Part shown: positions 63,601 through 64,000 of the stretch, piece after piece | Layout: each line of letters starts with the position of its first letter | How positions within the stretch are numbered: the first letter of the stretch is position 1 | Source: Bartonella sp. DGB1 | GTDB taxonomy: Bacteria > Pseudomonadota > Alphaproteobacteria > Rhizobiales > Rhizobiaceae | Direction: 5' to 3' | NCBI RefSeq assembly: GCF_041345015.1 | Contig: NZ_CP166769.1 | Coordinates: 1,178,001 to 1,242,000 of the forward strand | DNA: 64,000 bases | The notes under the pieces: model-generated | The model's input: the letters and a program-made list of their open reading frames with translations, nothing else | Told to the model about the DNA's origin: nothing | Database searches by the model: none | Position numbers and translations under genes: made by a program

Positions 63601-64000
63601 GATAATGATGTTGTTAATATTTCACAACTAAAAAAATATACTTTTTATTATAATGGTAAAAACTATAATGCTGAAAGCAAAAAAATCTCTAATGTTCTTG
63701 CAGGTACAGCGTCTAGTGATGCCATAAATTTTAAGCAAGTGAAACAATTTGTTAACTATGGTCAATTTAGTAGTAATGATGCGTCACCTAATAACAATAT
63801 ATTTGCTATTGGTAGTAAAAATAGTCATGAAGACAATAATCAAAATACTACGATAATAGGTACTAATCAGAGTGCAGAGCAAGGGTATTTGTCTGGTAAT
63901 CATGTTTCTATAGGTAGTAATATAACGGCGCGATATGTTTCTCTAGGAGCATTTATTGGCTCCAATAACACATTCTTTTACGATGAAGCTAATCTAGGTG
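60652..64000 (+). CDS. YadA-like trimeric autotransporter adhesin, 5' part
   Basis: An open frame of at least 1116 codons runs off the right end, so the C-terminal membrane anchor is not seen. It starts with a signal peptide (basic KSHSKKLRR, hydrophobic core, VLA cleavage near residue 36). Short YadA-head type motifs (YLGSHI, SVIIGSG, VNIGF) recur. Four neck modules lie near residues 336-360, 539-573, 741-776 and 962-997 (SFGKKGSERRLTNIAAG, then VVNISQLKK). Each is followed by a second segment such as ITNIADGKEKADAISVGQI. Two cysteines (257, 274) lie in the head. The ribosome-binding site is weak. Base use is more T- and G-rich than the core genes. BadA/Vomp-like host attachment is the probable role. 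Confidence 0.9.
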   Translation, partial: MKSIIRKSHSKKLRRLLLGSTVLTTASLFTSGTVLANVNNEKAPKPSEAQKKYRSSINLPVNYNMMKGGLMAKTTASSAFKVNTPNNTKSVILYPKSTYIYIDNKSGSSDIALFADHGLNAMVNNKNFGNTINTNDINPLTKSVNNVSANYNDMIVSEKEKREFLDNGTLRITVKAQGVFSDVFAITSYPIVIEKSSEIVGTTILGYTKHASYMKNPLINNVIIGSNYRIINSIPEEKISGNTYIGADFSAHYLGACSDYENVSIGYGNKLNQCKQFKDTQPPDQSSNSRGSVYLGSHIDIKNSDLSQSVIIGSGVNLDSVDLSNTIFFSSKNNKLIRLTNVDTGKTDTDVITYGQLRLKKDDLNKNALHVQKGLYFDPGGYKITNIADGKEKADAISVGQIKRFVEFGASNKLNAGNFIIGMTSGITGTAHTFIGKLSLGYNGNNTQMVTVGSTIYAFNNSDSVIIGSRTTTNGYSHAPTSRQTIIGYKNDHKYGKASRTISPASFTTLGANIVFDIRSTENSVVLGAGSTIETGQSDVVSFGKKGSERILTNIAAGAHDNDVVTYGQLKNDNNIFDGMRLNYTGNFSALGKKILNVADGKQNTDAINVKQMKDFFSNEIVTSYHGPEQDGWSHRNVFINSSHKNRNSFFGDNVNIGYNIIAKNSAKDVNLGTKIHYGDKLSQNVNIGFSIAPRNTSSDKVDSTKLSNINLGANTNSSADSTKNSVVIGQGSTIDTDQSGVVSFGKKGSERRLTNIAAGADDNDVVNISQLKKYTFYYNGKNYNAESKKISNVLAGTASSDAINFKQVKQFVNYGQFSSNDASPNNNIFAIGSKNSHEDNNQNTTIIGTNQSAEQGYLSGNHVSIGSNITARYVSLGAFIGSNNTFFYDEANLGVKGAATSYQVVIGSFNDPTYTYTGKDIVHKQNSVILGNNISFAAKADSTKNNVIIGHYSTIDTDQSGVVSFGKKGSERRLTNIAAGADDNDVVNISQLKKYTFYYNGKNYNAESKKISNVLAGTASSDAINFKQVKQFVNYGQFSSNDASPNNNIFAIGSKNSHEDNNQNTTIIGTNQSAEQGYLSGNHVSIGSNITARYVSLGAFIGSNNTFFYDEANLG
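62809..64000 (+). repeat. 663-bp tandem repeat within the adhesin
   Basis: The unit starting at 62809 recurs at 63472 (GCTGACTCTACAAAG), and TCTTTTGGTAAAAAAGG is at 62881 and 63544, both 663 bp or 221 codons apart. After the first about 50 bases the copies look identical up to the window end, 529 bases into the second. A third partial match to the neck lies at about 62266-62345. More units may follow beyond the window. Confidence 0.95.

Overview
The window reads as chromosome of a host-adapted alphaproteobacterium, most likely of the Rhizobiales (Hyphomicrobiales) and perhaps near Bartonellaceae. The evidence is a close RirA homologue with cysteines 91/99/105, an IspD-IspF fusion, a pyruvate dehydrogenase beta subunit with its own lipoyl domain, paired b/b' subunits of ATP synthase, and gene order that matches my memory of Rhizobiales chromosomes (clpP-clpX-lon-hup; eno-ftsB-pdhABC-lpd-lipA-coq10; yajC...pcm-surE-serS-tat; greA-trxB-lysR; lgt-midA...prs). 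The sequence is very AT-rich, several genes expected in these blocks are missing, and the window ends in a large YadA-like adhesin. All of this fits genome reduction in a host. The placement is inferred without any database search.

Layout. 1-1.1 kb: gene-empty AT-rich DNA, then tRNA-Leu(UAG). 1.3-7.7 kb: trmFO facing the proteostasis cluster hup, lon, clpX, clpP. 7.9-12.2 kb: POT peptide transporter, divergent rirA-ispDF-pncC, and a Coq10/RatA-like gene. 12.2-23.4 kb: central carbon and secretion genes on the minus strand (lipA, lpdA, pdhCBA, ftsB, eno, pyrG, secG, tpiA). 23.5-35.6 kb: ppiD-like gene, two mitochondrial-complex-I-assembly-factor homologues, yajC, a DUF815 ATPase, pcm, surE, serS, a TatB-TatC fusion, tatA, rlmJ, uvrC, pgsA. 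35.6-36.4 kb: non-coding tandem array. 36.4-47.8 kb: ndk, the Fo part of ATP synthase, der, a TPR membrane protein, an RND efflux pair and nhaA, all minus. 48.1-60.1 kb: mostly plus strand (csp, aspC, greA, trxB, lysR, uvrB, a second csp with its own tandem array, lgt, midA, prs; gloB-like and ubiK on minus). 60.65-64 kb: the 5' part of a trimeric autotransporter gene that runs off the window.

Functionally this is core metabolism, protein quality control, envelope biogenesis and energy conversion, with a peptide importer, an iron-sulfur regulator and a surface adhesin as the host-facing parts. No transposase, phage gene, CRISPR array or classical defence system was seen.

The most unusual points are these. 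(1) tatB and tatC are one continuous reading frame, and the TatB part lacks several signature residues. (2) At three unrelated loci (lipA, pgsA, second csp) the 3' end of a gene plus its downstream spacer has been tandemly duplicated in units of about 190-211 bp; in the csp array each copy keeps an intact mini-ORF for the C-terminus. (3) A perfect 32-bp palindrome sits between atpE and the b' gene. (4) The adhesin contains a 663-bp tandem repeat that is identical over the part visible. (5) Gene orientation flips at about 48 kb.
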